Notes: a model not told the origin generated them from the letters alone. Numbered from the stretch's first letter, positions 44,471-53,629 are shown. The stretch: DNA of 64,000 bases from Micromonospora pisi (GCF_003633685.1 NZ_RBKT01000001.1:7440001-7504000), one strand, 5' to 3'. Translations and numbers: made by a program.

Positions 44471-45625
44471 TCAGAGCCAGTTGCGACCTTTGAAGACCAG
44501 GTAGAGGCAGGTGCAGACCAGGGCCATCAGGGCCAGCGCGAAGGGGTAGCCGAACGTCCAGTGCAGCTCCGGGATGTGGTCGAAGTTCATCCCGTAGATG
44601 GTGCCGATGAGGGTTGGCGCGAAGAGGATGGCCGCCCAGGCGGAGATCTTCTTGACCTCCTCGTTCTGCGTGTAGCTCGCCTCGGTGAGGCGCTTGACCT
44701 CCTCGTTCTGGGCCTGTGAGACCAGCGTCGCGTTGAGCGTACGGATGTCGGTGAGGATCTGCCGGAAGCCGTCCACCCGTTCGGCGGCGGTGGTGGCGTG
44801 GTCGGCCACGTCCCCCAGGTAGCGCTGCAACTCCTCGTCGGTGCCGTGCTTGGCGAAGCCGGCGGCCAACCCCTGGAGGATGTCCAGCAGCGGTCGGGAG
44901 GCCCGCTGGAACTCGATCACCTCTCGGGAGAGCTCGTAGATGCGCCGGGTCACCTTCGGGTCGCCGCCGAAGACCTCGGTCTCGATCTCGTCGATGTCGT
45001 GCTGGAGCCCGGCGACCACGGGCGCGTACCCGTCCACGACCGCGTCCAGGACCGCGTACAGCACCGCCTCCGGGCCGCGGCGCAGCAGGTCCGGGTCGTT
45101 CTCCAGGCGGCGGCGTACCGCGGCGACGTCGGGTGCCTCGCCGTGGCGCACGGTGAGGACGAAGTTCGGGCCGACGAAGACGTGCAGTTCCCCGAAGTCG
45201 ACCTCCTCCAGGTCGTCGAGGTAGCGGGCGGCCCGGAGCACCACGAAGAGGGTGGCGCCGTACCGTTCGAGTTTCGGTCGCTGGTGTGCGACCACCGCGT
45301 CCTCGACCGCGAGTTCGTGCAGGGAGAATTCCTCGGCGACCGCCATCAGTTGGGCTTCGGCGGGTCGGTAGAGCCCGATCCAGGCCATCGCGCCCGGCTG
45401 TTCCCGCAGTTGCTGGCGGGTCCCGGCGACGCTCTCCGGCCCGGGGACACGGCGCCCGTCCCGGTAGATGCCGGAGGTGACGACGCTCGCTTCCACCGGT
45501 GCCGCGCGTGTCTCGGCCCGCGGGTCCATCGACAGTTCGGGTGGTGGCGACTGGAGGTAGCGCTCACCCGACCGGCGTCGGCCGCGTTTGGCTGGCCGCC
45601 GGGCACGTGACCGCCAGTCGGACAT
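44471..45625 (-). CDS. corA: CorA family magnesium/cobalt transporter
   Basis: The 384-aa product has a long cytosolic alpha/beta domain and two C-terminal membrane segments with the family G-M-N motif (I-Y-G-M-N-F-D near 343). It carries Mg2+ and possibly Co2+ or Ni2+ across the inner membrane as a pentamer. GGAGGG lies five bases before the ATG at 45625. An extra basic N-terminal tail (R-S-R-A-R-R-P-A-K-R) is present. Confidence 0.94.
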   Translation of the reverse strand: MSDWRSRARRPAKRGRRRSGERYLQSPPPELSMDPRAETRAAPVEASVVTSGIYRDGRRVPGPESVAGTRQQLREQPGAMAWIGLYRPAEAQLMAVAEEFSLHELAVEDAVVAHQRPKLERYGATLFVVLRAARYLDDLEEVDFGELHVFVGPNFVLTVRHGEAPDVAAVRRRLENDPDLLRRGPEAVLYAVLDAVVDGYAPVVAGLQHDIDEIETEVFGGDPKVTRRIYELSREVIEFQRASRPLLDILQGLAAGFAKHGTDEELQRYLGDVADHATTAAERVDGFRQILTDIRTLNATLVSQAQNEEVKRLTEASYTQNEEVKKISAWAAILFAPTLIGTIYGMNFDHIPELHWTFGYPFALALMALVCTCLYLVFKGRNWL

Positions 45626-45764
45626 GCGGGCCCTCCGTTGCCAGGGTCTGAGGTTCTCCTCCCACAGTCCCAGAACTGGCGGACGCCCGGACCGGTGCTG
45701 GCCAACTAGCGGTCGGCGAGCGGTCGAACGATGTCGGGAGAACCTGTGTACAGCGATCCATGAA

Positions 45765-45780
45765 TACAGTCAATGCTGTA
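45765..45780. promoter_or_regulatory. ArsR/CmtR-type operator
   Basis: TACAG and CTGTA flank six bases in TACAGTCAATGCTGTA. The dyad overlaps the start of the CmtR-like gene, the place expected for metal-relieved autorepression. Confidence 0.65.
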
Positions 45781-46120
45781 CTGTCACGGCGTGGAAGCGC
45801 TGACGTACGGCCAGGTGCTGGCCCGGTTCGGGCACGCCCTGTCCGACCCCACCCGATCCCGGCTGCTGCTCGCGCTCCGCGACGGCCCCGGTTATCCGGC
45901 GGAGCTGGCCGAGCTGCTGGGAGTGACCCGGCAGAACCTCTCCAACCACCTGGCCTGCCTGCGCGGGTGTGGCCTGGTGGTGGCGGTGCCGCAAGGACGG
46001 CGGACCCGCTACGAGCTGGCTGACCCGCGCCTGGCCCACGCCCTGGGAGACCTGCTCGGCCTGGTGCTGGCGGTCGACCCGGCGGCGTGCGCGCACTCCG
46101 ACGAGCGGGAGTGCTGCTGA
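45773..46120 (+). CDS. cmtR: CmtR-like ArsR family metal-sensing repressor
   Basis: The 115-aa product follows mycobacterial CmtR closely: it starts M-L-Y-C, has a winged helix with S-N-H-L-A-C-L-R-G-C-G-L and a C-terminal D-P-A-A-C. In CmtR the two Cys of the DNA-recognition helix and a C-terminal Cys bind Cd(II)/Pb(II). A final E-C-C adds two more Cys. The gene is coupled (TGATG) to a cation transporter. ATG 45773 gives the N-terminus matching CmtR; GTG 45791 is an alternative if the transcript is leaderless. Confidence 0.87.
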   Translation: MLYCHGVEALTYGQVLARFGHALSDPTRSRLLLALRDGPGYPAELAELLGVTRQNLSNHLACLRGCGLVVAVPQGRRTRYELADPRLAHALGDLLGLVLAVDPAACAHSDERECC

Positions 46121-46767
46121 TGACCACCCCGCTCGCCGGCCCGGCCGCCGCGTCGCCCCCGACCCCCGGCCCGGGGCGTCGCGCGGTGCTGACCCGGCGG
46201 GTCCGGCTGCTGGTCGCCGCCACCATCACCTACAACGTGGTCGAAGCGGCGGTCGGCATCACCGCCGGAGTCGCGGCGTCGTCGAGCGCCCTGATCGGCT
46301 TCGGCCTGGACTCGCTGATCGAGGTGTCGTCCGCGGCGGCCGTGGCGTGGCAGTTCGCCGGCCCCGATCCCCGGTCCCGGGAACGGATCGCACTGCGGTC
46401 GATCGCGCTCTCCTTCTACGCGCTGGCGGTGTTCGTCACCGTGGACGCGGTACGGGCCCTCGTCACCGGTGGTCCGGCCGAGCACTCCTCCGTCGGGCTG
46501 GCCCTGGCGGCGATCTCGCTGGCGGTGATGCCCCTGCTCTCGTACGCGCAGCGCCGGTCCGGCCGTGAGCTGGGCTCACGTACGGCGGTCGCCGACTCGA
46601 AGCAGACGCTGTTGTGCACGTACCTCTCCGGCGTACTGCTGGTCGGGTTGGCCCTGAACAGCCTCTTCGGCTGGTCGTGGGCGGACCCGGTGGCGGCGCT
46701 GGTGATCGCGGCGGTGGCGGTCCGGGAGGGACGCCTGGCCTGGCGTGGCGACACCTGTTGTGACTGA
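46120..46767 (+). CDS. Small CDF-like cation efflux protein
   Basis: The 215-aa product has about six membrane segments and the CDF-type F-G-L-D-S-L-I-E-V-S-S motif near 68-78, but lacks the usual C-terminal cytosolic domain; it ends in D-T-C-C-D. Its ATG shares a base with the cmtR stop. It probably exports Cd, Pb or Zn out of the cell under CmtR control. The loss of the cytosolic domain and the terminal Cys pair are unusual for the family. Confidence 0.82.
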   Translation: MTTPLAGPAAASPPTPGPGRRAVLTRRVRLLVAATITYNVVEAAVGITAGVAASSSALIGFGLDSLIEVSSAAAVAWQFAGPDPRSRERIALRSIALSFYALAVFVTVDAVRALVTGGPAEHSSVGLALAAISLAVMPLLSYAQRRSGRELGSRTAVADSKQTLLCTYLSGVLLVGLALNSLFGWSWADPVAALVIAAVAVREGRLAWRGDTCCD

Positions 46768-46772
46768 CGCAA

Positions 46773-46789
46773 TGTAAGGACTCTTTACA
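46773..46789. promoter_or_regulatory. Palindrome upstream of the hexosaminidase gene
   Basis: TGTAAGGACTCTTTACA is a 17-base imperfect dyad with TGTAA/TTACA ends, about 150 bases before the GH20 gene and right after the cation transporter. It may be an operator. It does not match the DasR site pattern I know. Confidence 0.4.
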
Positions 46790-46941
46790 GTACGTCTACC
46801 CGGTGCCTATCATTCGGCCAGCGTCATTCACGTTGATCACTCAAGCCGCGCCGGCCGCCCGCCACCACTGCCCTGCCGACACCGACCGCGAGCGGTCGCT
46901 GCGACGGCGGACGCCGCGCACCCCGAGCAGGGAGCGTGACA

Positions 46942-49431
46942 ATGCAGACGTCCGGCCGGTTGCCAGGCACAGGGGACAGGTGGATCACCCGACGGGGGAG
47001 ACGGCGACTCGGTGGTGCCGCGCTCGCCGTCACGCTCGCGCTCCAGACGGTGGCGCTCGCCGGCCCGTCGACCGCACCAGCGCTGGCCGGCACCACACCG
47101 GCGCTGGCCGGCACCGCACCGGCGGGGGCGGCCCAGGTCGTCCCGGTCCCGGTCAGCACCGAGCCGGTGCCGGGCCAGACCTTCGTGGTCGGATCGGAGA
47201 CCCGGATCGTGGTAGCGCCGGGCGGCGTGGGAGCCGTACCGGTGGCGGAGGGCCTGGCCGCGATCATGCGGCCCTCGACCGGCTATCCGCTGCCCGTCGC
47301 CGACGGTGCCTCCCGCCCGGGAGACATCCTGCTCGGCCTGACCGAAGCGGCCGACCTCGGCGACGAGGGCTACCGGATCGACGTCTCGACCGCCAACGTA
47401 CGGGTCGAGGCGGCCGAGCCGGCCGGGCTCTTCTACGGCGTGCAGACCCTGCGCCAACTGCTCCCACCGTGGATCGAGAGCCCGACCGTACGGCCCGGCC
47501 CGTGGACCGTCTCCGGTGTCCGGATCACCGACACCCCCCGGTACGACTACCGGGGCGTCATGCTCGACATCGCCCGGCACTTCCAGACGCCGGCCACCGT
47601 CAAGCGCCTGATCGACCACGCCTCGACGTACAAGATGAACGTGCTGCACCTGCACGTCAGTGACGACCAGGGCTTCCGGATCGCGATCAACGGCCGTCCC
47701 GAACTCACCACCATCGGCGGCCAGTTCTCGATCAACAACGATCCCGGTGGCTACTGGACCCAGGCCGAGTACGTCGACGTGGTGAACTACGCCGCCGCCC
47801 GCTTCATGACCGTCATTCCCGAGGTCGACTCGCCCGGACACACCAACGCGATCGTCATGTCGTACGCCGGCCCGCAGGCCAACCCGGCGCTGCCGGACAT
47901 CAACTGCACGAACCGTACGCCGCCGCAGTGGAACCTCACCGGCGCGGTCGGTTACAGCGCGTTGTGCCCGGAGAGCCCCAACACCTGGGCGATCCTCACC
48001 GACATCACCGCCCAGCTCAGCGCGATGAGCCCCGGCCCGTACTACCACCTGGGCGGCGACGAGGTGCCGGCGTCGACCCTCGCGCACGCCCGGTACGTCG
48101 ACTTCGTCGACCGGGCGGCCCAGGTCGTCAAGGCCCAGAACAAGATCGTCATGGGCTGGTCGGAGATCGCCGCCGCCAACTTCGACCACCCGGACGCGCC
48201 GGACGCGGTGGCCCAGTACTGGAACAACGGGAACCCGACCGGCGCCGCCGGTGACACCGCCCGGTTGGCCGTACAGAAGGGCATGAAGGTCGTCATGTCG
48301 CCGGCCAACCACACCTATCTCGACATGCAGCAGTTCGTCGGCAGCCCGCTCGGGTTGAGCTGGGCCGGCCGGCTCGACGTCTCCCAGTTCTACAACTGGT
48401 CCGGCAACACCAGCGACCCGGCCACCTACATCCCGGCGCGGACCACCGGCGGCGTCACCCTGCCCGCGGTGACCGACACGGACATCCTCGGCGTCGAGGC
48501 GCCGATCTGGTCCGAGACCCTACGTACGCTGACCGACATCGAGTTCCAGGTCTTCCCCCGGATGCCGGCAACGGCCGAGATCGGCTGGTCGCCGAAGGTG
48601 CACCCGGACCGGAACCTCGCCTCGTTCGTCGGCCGGCTGGCCGCGCACGCGCCCCGCTGGCAGTTGCTCGGCCAGAACTTCTACCCCTCCCCGCAGGTGC
48701 CGTGGCGGGTCGACGTGGCCGCGCCCGACCGCACCACCGCCGACCGTACGGTCGGTGGCGAGGTCGCGTCCGTCGTCGCCCCGGGCACGACGGCCGACCA
48801 GGTGTCGGTGACCGTCGACTGGGGCGACGGGACCAGTTCACCGGCGACGCTGAGCGGCACTCCGGGCACGAACAAGAGCGTCAACGGCATCTACTCCGCC
48901 ACCGCGGGCCACACCTACGCCCGCGACGGCGTCTACCGGGCCACGGTCACCGCGACCAGGCCGGGCGGCGTCCCGACCACCGCCGAGTTCACCGTGACCG
49001 CGACGAGCTGCACCGCCACGGTCGCCGGCACCAGTCGCGGTCCGCTGGTGGTGGCGGACGGGGTCACCTGCCTGGCCGGGGCCACGGTCTCCGGACCGGT
49101 GGTGGTACGCCCCGGCGCTTCCCTGATCGCCACCAACGCCTCGATCCAGGGCCCGGTGACCGCCACCGGCGCGGTTCTGGTCGAGTTGCTCGGCGGGGTG
49201 GTCAACGGGCCGGTCAGCATCACCGGGACCACCGGCGACGTGATCGTGGAGCGGGTCGGGGTGAGCGGACCGCTCGTCCTGCACGGCAGTGCCACCGGTC
49301 CGGCGCCCCTGATCTCCGGCAGCACGATCAACGGCCCGCTCTCCTGTACGGCCAACAGCCCGGCGCCGGCCAACAACGGCCTGCCGAACACCGTGCGCGG
49401 TCCGACCTTGGGGCAGTGCACGGGTCTCTGA
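46942..49431 (+). CDS. Secreted GH20 beta-N-acetylhexosaminidase with PKD-like and beta-repeat C-terminus
   Basis: The 829-aa product has a signal peptide (basic R-R-G-R-R-R-L then a hydrophobic core to about 45), a GH20b domain (~65-190), and the GH20 barrel (~190-590) with the catalytic H-L-G-G-D-E pair (about D373-E374). A PKD-like domain follows (V-D-W-G-D-G-T near 640) and then about 110 residues of V-x-G-P-V repeats ending in C-T-G-L. It releases GlcNAc or GalNAc from chitin or glycan ends outside the cell. GGAG lies seven bases before ATG 46942. The tail is similar to right-handed helix repeats and its role is unknown. Confidence 0.9.
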   Translation: MQTSGRLPGTGDRWITRRGRRRLGGAALAVTLALQTVALAGPSTAPALAGTTPALAGTAPAGAAQVVPVPVSTEPVPGQTFVVGSETRIVVAPGGVGAVPVAEGLAAIMRPSTGYPLPVADGASRPGDILLGLTEAADLGDEGYRIDVSTANVRVEAAEPAGLFYGVQTLRQLLPPWIESPTVRPGPWTVSGVRITDTPRYDYRGVMLDIARHFQTPATVKRLIDHASTYKMNVLHLHVSDDQGFRIAINGRPELTTIGGQFSINNDPGGYWTQAEYVDVVNYAAARFMTVIPEVDSPGHTNAIVMSYAGPQANPALPDINCTNRTPPQWNLTGAVGYSALCPESPNTWAILTDITAQLSAMSPGPYYHLGGDEVPASTLAHARYVDFVDRAAQVVKAQNKIVMGWSEIAAANFDHPDAPDAVAQYWNNGNPTGAAGDTARLAVQKGMKVVMSPANHTYLDMQQFVGSPLGLSWAGRLDVSQFYNWSGNTSDPATYIPARTTGGVTLPAVTDTDILGVEAPIWSETLRTLTDIEFQVFPRMPATAEIGWSPKVHPDRNLASFVGRLAAHAPRWQLLGQNFYPSPQVPWRVDVAAPDRTTADRTVGGEVASVVAPGTTADQVSVTVDWGDGTSSPATLSGTPGTNKSVNGIYSATAGHTYARDGVYRATVTATRPGGVPTTAEFTVTATSCTATVAGTSRGPLVVADGVTCLAGATVSGPVVVRPGASLIATNASIQGPVTATGAVLVELLGGVVNGPVSITGTTGDVIVERVGVSGPLVLHGSATGPAPLISGSTINGPLSCTANSPAPANNGLPNTVRGPTLGQCTGL

Positions 49432-49466
49432 CCGACCGCCGCCCACCGGCGGACGGTGGTGCGGGC

Positions 49467-49500
49467 GGCGGGTCCGGCCGGAATCCCGGTCGGGCCCGCC
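49467..49500. terminator. Hairpin between convergent GH20 and methyltransferase genes
   Basis: GGCGGGTCCGGCCGG (49467-49481) pairs with CCGGTCGGGCCCGCC (49486-49500), 13 Watson-Crick and two G-T pairs, over a 4-base loop. Confidence 0.7.
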
Positions 49501-49534
49501 GTCAGGCCCGGCGGCGGAGCACCGTGTGACCGGG

Positions 49535-50137
49535 TCAGACGGGGCGGCGGAGCACCGTGACCGCGAAGTCGGCGTCCTCCTGCCAGGGGCGCAGGTCCCA
49601 GGTGGCGAAGCGCTGTTCCCGCCGCAGGCCGACGGCGGACGCGTGCTGGTCGAAGTCCTCCAGCCGGTAACCACGGTCGGCGCCGAAGCCGACCACCACC
49701 GGCCCGTCCGGGCGTACGTGTGCGGCGATCCGCCGCAGTACCTCCTCCTCGGTGCCGGGCGCGACGAACGTCATCACGTTGCCGGCGACCACGACCGCGT
49801 CGAACGGTTCCGGTTCCCCGGCCGAGGGCAGGTCGAGTTCGGCCAGGTCACCGACGAGCAGGGTGAGGTCGGGGTGGTCCGCGCGGGCGGACTCGACCAG
49901 GGCGGGGTCGGCGTCGACGCCGACCACGTGGTGACCGCGGGCGGCGAGCGCGGCACCGACCCGGCCGGTCCCGCAACCGGCGTCGAGGATCCGGGACGCC
50001 GGCGCCACGATGGCATCCAGCAACCGTGCCTCGCCGGCAAGGTCCGCACCCTCGGCCGCCAGTCGGCGGAACCGGTCGATGTACCACTGTGAGTGTCCGG
50101 GTTTGGTGTCGGTCACCCAGCGCGTCGGTCGTCCCAT
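49535..50137 (-). CDS. Class I SAM-dependent methyltransferase
   Basis: The 200-aa product has the SAM-binding motif I-L-D-A-G-C-G-T-G-R-V near 50-60, V-D-A-D-P near 75 and a D-A-V-V-V-A-G-N-V motif IV. N-terminal P-G-H-S-Q-W-Y-I-D-R-F-R is typical of small actinobacterial methyltransferases. Substrate unknown. Its 3' end is partly duplicated just downstream (49502-49532). Confidence 0.85.
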   Translation of the reverse strand: MGRPTRWVTDTKPGHSQWYIDRFRRLAAEGADLAGEARLLDAIVAPASRILDAGCGTGRVGAALAARGHHVVGVDADPALVESARADHPDLTLLVGDLAELDLPSAGEPEPFDAVVVAGNVMTFVAPGTEEEVLRRIAAHVRPDGPVVVGFGADRGYRLEDFDQHASAVGLRREQRFATWDLRPWQEDADFAVTVLRRPV

Positions 50138-50258
50138 GCCCCCACCGTAGACACACTGACAGCAGCATCGACGGCCGGCCGGTCAGCCCGTTCGGGCCTG
50201 CGGCTGAGCCGATGACCCCGATCTCGGTCAGGGTGACCAGCGGCAGCCCGGCGGGGAG

Positions 50259-51305
50259 TCAGCGGTCGGGCCGGCGCCGATCCGTACGGTCCTGGAGCAG
50301 TTGGACCGCCTCGTCGACCCGGCCCGCCTCGGTGAGCAACGCGAGCAGGAGCCCGACGGCTCGCCAGTCGTCCTCCATCTCCTCGCGGAGCAGGTCGATC
50401 GCCTCCTCGACCCGTCCCTTGCCGACCAGCAGGCTGGCCAGTTCGGTACGGGCGGCAGGCTCGCCCTGGTCGGCGGCGAGCCGCCAGAAGTGTTCGGCGT
50501 CGTCGGTGTGACCCTGTTCGCGCAGGAGGGCCGCGAGGCGGGCGGCAGCGTGCCCGTTGCCGTTCTCGGCCCGGATCCGGAGTTCCTCGGTACGTCCACG
50601 GTCGGCCAACAGGTCGGCCAGGATCCGGCCGGCGCGGGATTCACCGGAGTCGGCGAGGTCCCGCAGGTAGCCGGTGGGATCGGGGACGGGAGAGATGCCG
50701 GATGCCTCCGCGCCGAAGAACCTGCTCCCGCCGAACTCCTGGCGGAGGTGGTCGTCGAGGTCGTCGGCGAGTTCGATCATCGCCTGGATCGCCAGCAGCA
50801 GGTGGGTTGGCTGGAAGTCCTGTCCGAAGACGGGGATGGAGGCCCAGATCGTGTCGCCGGTGCAGTAGATCCGACCGATGATCATCCCGTTGGTCAGGTC
50901 GGAGAGTCGCCGGTAGAGCGTTTCGGTCGGCTGTACCCCGGTGAGCAGCGGGGAGAAGACGTCCACCAGTGGTGGGTCCTCCTGGGCCCGTACGAAGATG
51001 ATCGCCGAACCGGCACGGATGCCGATGTCCCCGTCGGAGTCGACCCGCAACTGGTCCGGTTCGGTGCCGAGCAGGTGCGCCAACACCCACTTGACCCGTT
51101 CGGCGAGTTTGTCACCGTGTTCGGTGTGCCGGTCGAGGGCATGGTTCCGACCGTTCGAGGCACCCGTACGGGCGACCGGCCGGGCGGCGAGCGCGGCGGC
51201 GAGCCGGGTACGGGTCGGCAGCGGCGCGGAGGCGGTGGTGGTGGAGGGCTGGGCCGACAGGGCCCAGGCCAGCCGTCGGCGGAAACTGTCAGGCGGCGTC
51301 ATCAT
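50259..51305 (-). CDS. YbjN/type-III-chaperone-like domain protein with TPR/Sel1-like repeats
   Basis: The 348-aa product has a low-complexity N-terminus, an alpha/beta domain (~70-205; F-V-R-A-Q-E-D-P-P-L-V-D-V-F-S-P and H-L-L-L-A-I-Q-A-M-I-E-L-A-D) resembling the T3SS-chaperone/YbjN fold found in many actinobacterial proteins, and a C-terminal run of short helical repeats (A-R-L-A-A-L-L-R-E-Q-G; E-H-F-W-R-L-A-A-D-Q-G; A-I-D-L-L-R-E-E) of TPR/Sel1 type. The gene overlaps its upstream membrane-protein gene, so the two probably work together. Function unknown. Confidence 0.7.
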   Translation of the reverse strand: MMTPPDSFRRRLAWALSAQPSTTTASAPLPTRTRLAAALAARPVARTGASNGRNHALDRHTEHGDKLAERVKWVLAHLLGTEPDQLRVDSDGDIGIRAGSAIIFVRAQEDPPLVDVFSPLLTGVQPTETLYRRLSDLTNGMIIGRIYCTGDTIWASIPVFGQDFQPTHLLLAIQAMIELADDLDDHLRQEFGGSRFFGAEASGISPVPDPTGYLRDLADSGESRAGRILADLLADRGRTEELRIRAENGNGHAAARLAALLREQGHTDDAEHFWRLAADQGEPAARTELASLLVGKGRVEEAIDLLREEMEDDWRAVGLLLALLTEAGRVDEAVQLLQDRTDRRRPDR

Positions 51306-51645
51306 CGCTTCCCCCCGACTGGACGTCCTCTCTCGAGGGTTGGTCCAGCACCCTGATCTGGTCGAATATCTTGGCGATGACCAGGGGGGCCGCCACGCCG
51401 AAGGTGAACGTGGCGAAGGCGGTGGTGGCCAGCCCGCCGGCCCAGGCGGCGGCCGCCAGTCCGGTGCCGGCGAGCGACCGGAGCGCCACCGCGAACAGCA
51501 CGATGGGGCGGTCGCGTTTGTCCCGCCAGGGCCACTGCCAGCGACCCTTGGACTCCGTCGTGGGTCGCATCATGGCGTAGAGGTTCAGCGCCTCGGAGAC
51601 GGCGCTGCCGACAAGTCCCCAGATTGCGGCGATCCATAGAGACAC
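51289..51645 (-). CDS. Small membrane protein coupled to the YbjN/TPR protein
   Basis: The 118-aa product has an N-terminal membrane segment (I-A-A-I-W-G-L-V-G-S-A-V), a basic cytosolic loop and two further hydrophobic stretches, then an acidic tail. GTG 51645 is used. Its 3' end overlaps the next gene by 17 bases. No family recognised. Confidence 0.6.
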   Translation of the reverse strand: MSLWIAAIWGLVGSAVSEALNLYAMMRPTTESKGRWQWPWRDKRDRPIVLFAVALRSLAGTGLAAAAWAGGLATTAFATFTFGVAAPLVIAKIFDQIRVLDQPSREDVQSGGSDDDAA

Positions 51646-51889
51646 GTCCCTACTGTACTGATCGTGGTCGCACGCCTACCTACCCGGTGCCGGCCCGGTA
51701 ACGACCCCCTGTGCGACCCCCGTTCTGCCCGACGGTACCGGGCGGGGACAAGAGGGCGTTGTGCCAAATGTGTGAAGTCTTCATATAAGCCCGCATTGCC
51801 GGGAATCTCCACCTACGGTGATGATCAGTGGCCCCGAGCCCGTTTGGTGGCCCGTCGGCCAGTCACGTAGGAGGAAGGAACAGCCAGTG

Positions 51890-53566
51890 ATGATGTCCAA
51901 CCAACTACCGGAACACCAGGATGCCCCGCGCGGTGCCCAGGACGACCGTTCTGTGCCGTCAGGCAAGGCTCGGCGGGTCCGCAGGTACGTCACCGGTGCG
52001 GTCAGCCTGGCTGGTGTGGCCAGCCTGGCTGCCGTGGCAGGAATGAGCGGTGCGCCTGCCGTGGCCAGTGCGACCGACGCGCTGGGACTGCCGAGGCTCT
52101 TCATGAGCACGGACGGTGGCTACGACGATGGTGGCTACGACAATGGCGGCCAGGATCCCGGAGGTTGGCGTCCGGAGTGGGACAAGGACGCCAAGCAGGT
52201 GGGGTGCGACTCGAACGAGCTGATCTCGGCGTTGGTCGAGGCGAACACGGGGCGCGGCGCCAAGCTCAAGTTGACCAAGGGGTGCACGTACAGCCTGACG
52301 GTGTACCAGGGGCCGGACGGGCTACCGGTGATCACCCAGCCGGTCGCGATCAAGGGCGAGGGGGCGAAGATCGAGCGCGCGGCGAACGCCGACCCGTTCC
52401 GCATCTTCAACGTCGGCACCGGCGGCGAGCTGACCCTGCATGACCTCACTGTCGCCGGCGGGGATGACCGGAGCGGCGACGGTGGCGGCGGGCTGCTGGT
52501 CCAGGCCGGTGGCAAGGCCGTGCTCGAGAAGAGCGCCGTGGTCGCGAACCGCAGCACCAGCTCCGGTGGCGGGATCGCCAACTACGGCATCACCGCGCTG
52601 CTCTCCGGCGAGGAGAAGGACCAGAAGCACGGCGACGACCAGAAGCACGGCGAGGATCCCGAGCAGTCGAAGGACGGGGAGTCGCCGGCTGCCGAGGCTG
52701 AGGGCGCTGCCGTGGACGGCGCCACGGTAGAGCCCGCGGACGGTGCGGACGCGTCCGACGCCACTGGCGGAAGCGAGTCGGGCCCGAACGACTGGACCGA
52801 CGGGGGCTGGAGCAAGGACGGCTGGGACCACGACAAGAGCGAGTACGTGACCAAGGTCAGTGGTAACAGCGCCCAGGGAGCCGGCGGCGGGATCTACAGC
52901 GGGGGCCTCCTCGTCGTGGACGGCGCCGAGGTGAGCCGGAACAACAGCGCCCGGGACGGCGGCGGGATCTCCAACACGGGCGGCACCGCCTCCGTGACCC
53001 GGAGCAAGGTCTCGAACAACGTCTCCGTGGGACTCGGTGGCGGCATCCACGCCGGCTTCGGCGCTGTGACCAAGATCGTGTACAGCGGGGTGATCGGGAA
53101 CGAGAGCACCGGCCCCAGCGCGGCCGGTGGCGGCATCCAGAACTACGACTCGTCCCTGTACATCCGGCACAGCGAGGTCGTCCGCAACAACGCGGGTGGC
53201 CTGGCCGGCGGTATCTACAACGGCGGTGGCCGGGCCGTGGTCGAGCAGACCAAGGTCAGCGAGAACACCGCCCAGTCCAACGGCGGCGGGCTCTACAACG
53301 TGGACGGCACCATGGTCGTCCGTAAGAGCCTCGTCGACTCGAACCGTACGGTCGGTGTCAATTCGGTCGGCGGCGGCATCTTCACCGTCGACGGGAGCCT
53401 CGCGCTCACCGAGAGCCGCGTGGCGCGCAACGACGCGGTGAACCCGCCGGGTGGCATCTTCGCCGACGGCACGCTGGTGACGGTGGACGAGCGGACCGTC
53501 ATCGTCAACAACCGGCCGACGAACTGTGTGGGCAGCGGGGATCCGGTGCCCAACTGCTTCGGCTGA
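51890..53566 (+). CDS. Secreted right-handed parallel beta-helix protein
   Basis: The 558-aa product has a basic region and a long hydrophobic segment (T-G-A-V-S-L-A-G-V-A-S-L-A-A-V-A-G) ending near A-V-A-S-A as signal peptide. The mature part is built of repeats with N-N-x-A/S and G-G-G-I motifs, the pattern of right-handed beta-helices (adhesin/Pmp-like). A charged, Lys/Asp/Glu-rich insert lies around 235-325. GGAGGAAGG precedes the start; ATG 51890 or GTG 51887 both fit. It may bind or cleave a surface glycan; no catalytic residues are identified. Confidence 0.78.
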   Translation: MMSNQLPEHQDAPRGAQDDRSVPSGKARRVRRYVTGAVSLAGVASLAAVAGMSGAPAVASATDALGLPRLFMSTDGGYDDGGYDNGGQDPGGWRPEWDKDAKQVGCDSNELISALVEANTGRGAKLKLTKGCTYSLTVYQGPDGLPVITQPVAIKGEGAKIERAANADPFRIFNVGTGGELTLHDLTVAGGDDRSGDGGGGLLVQAGGKAVLEKSAVVANRSTSSGGGIANYGITALLSGEEKDQKHGDDQKHGEDPEQSKDGESPAAEAEGAAVDGATVEPADGADASDATGGSESGPNDWTDGGWSKDGWDHDKSEYVTKVSGNSAQGAGGGIYSGGLLVVDGAEVSRNNSARDGGGISNTGGTASVTRSKVSNNVSVGLGGGIHAGFGAVTKIVYSGVIGNESTGPSAAGGGIQNYDSSLYIRHSEVVRNNAGGLAGGIYNGGGRAVVEQTKVSENTAQSNGGGLYNVDGTMVVRKSLVDSNRTVGVNSVGGGIFTVDGSLALTESRVARNDAVNPPGGIFADGTLVTVDERTVIVNNRPTNCVGSGDPVPNCFG

Positions 53567-53584
53567 CCGGCTCGCATCGGTGAG

Positions 53585-53629
53585 ACCGCCGTCCGGGGTC
53601 GAGGAACGCACTCGGCCCCGGACGGCGGT
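53585..53629. terminator. Strong bidirectional terminator after the beta-helix gene
   Basis: ACCGCCGTCCGGGG (53585-53598) pairs perfectly with CCCCGGACGGCGGT (53616-53629) over a 17-base loop, between convergent genes. Confidence 0.85.

Noticed and set aside
46773-46789. DasR (GlcNAc regulator) site before GH20
   Set aside because: The dyad TGTAA/TTACA does not match the DasR pattern as I know it; kept only as an unnamed palindrome.
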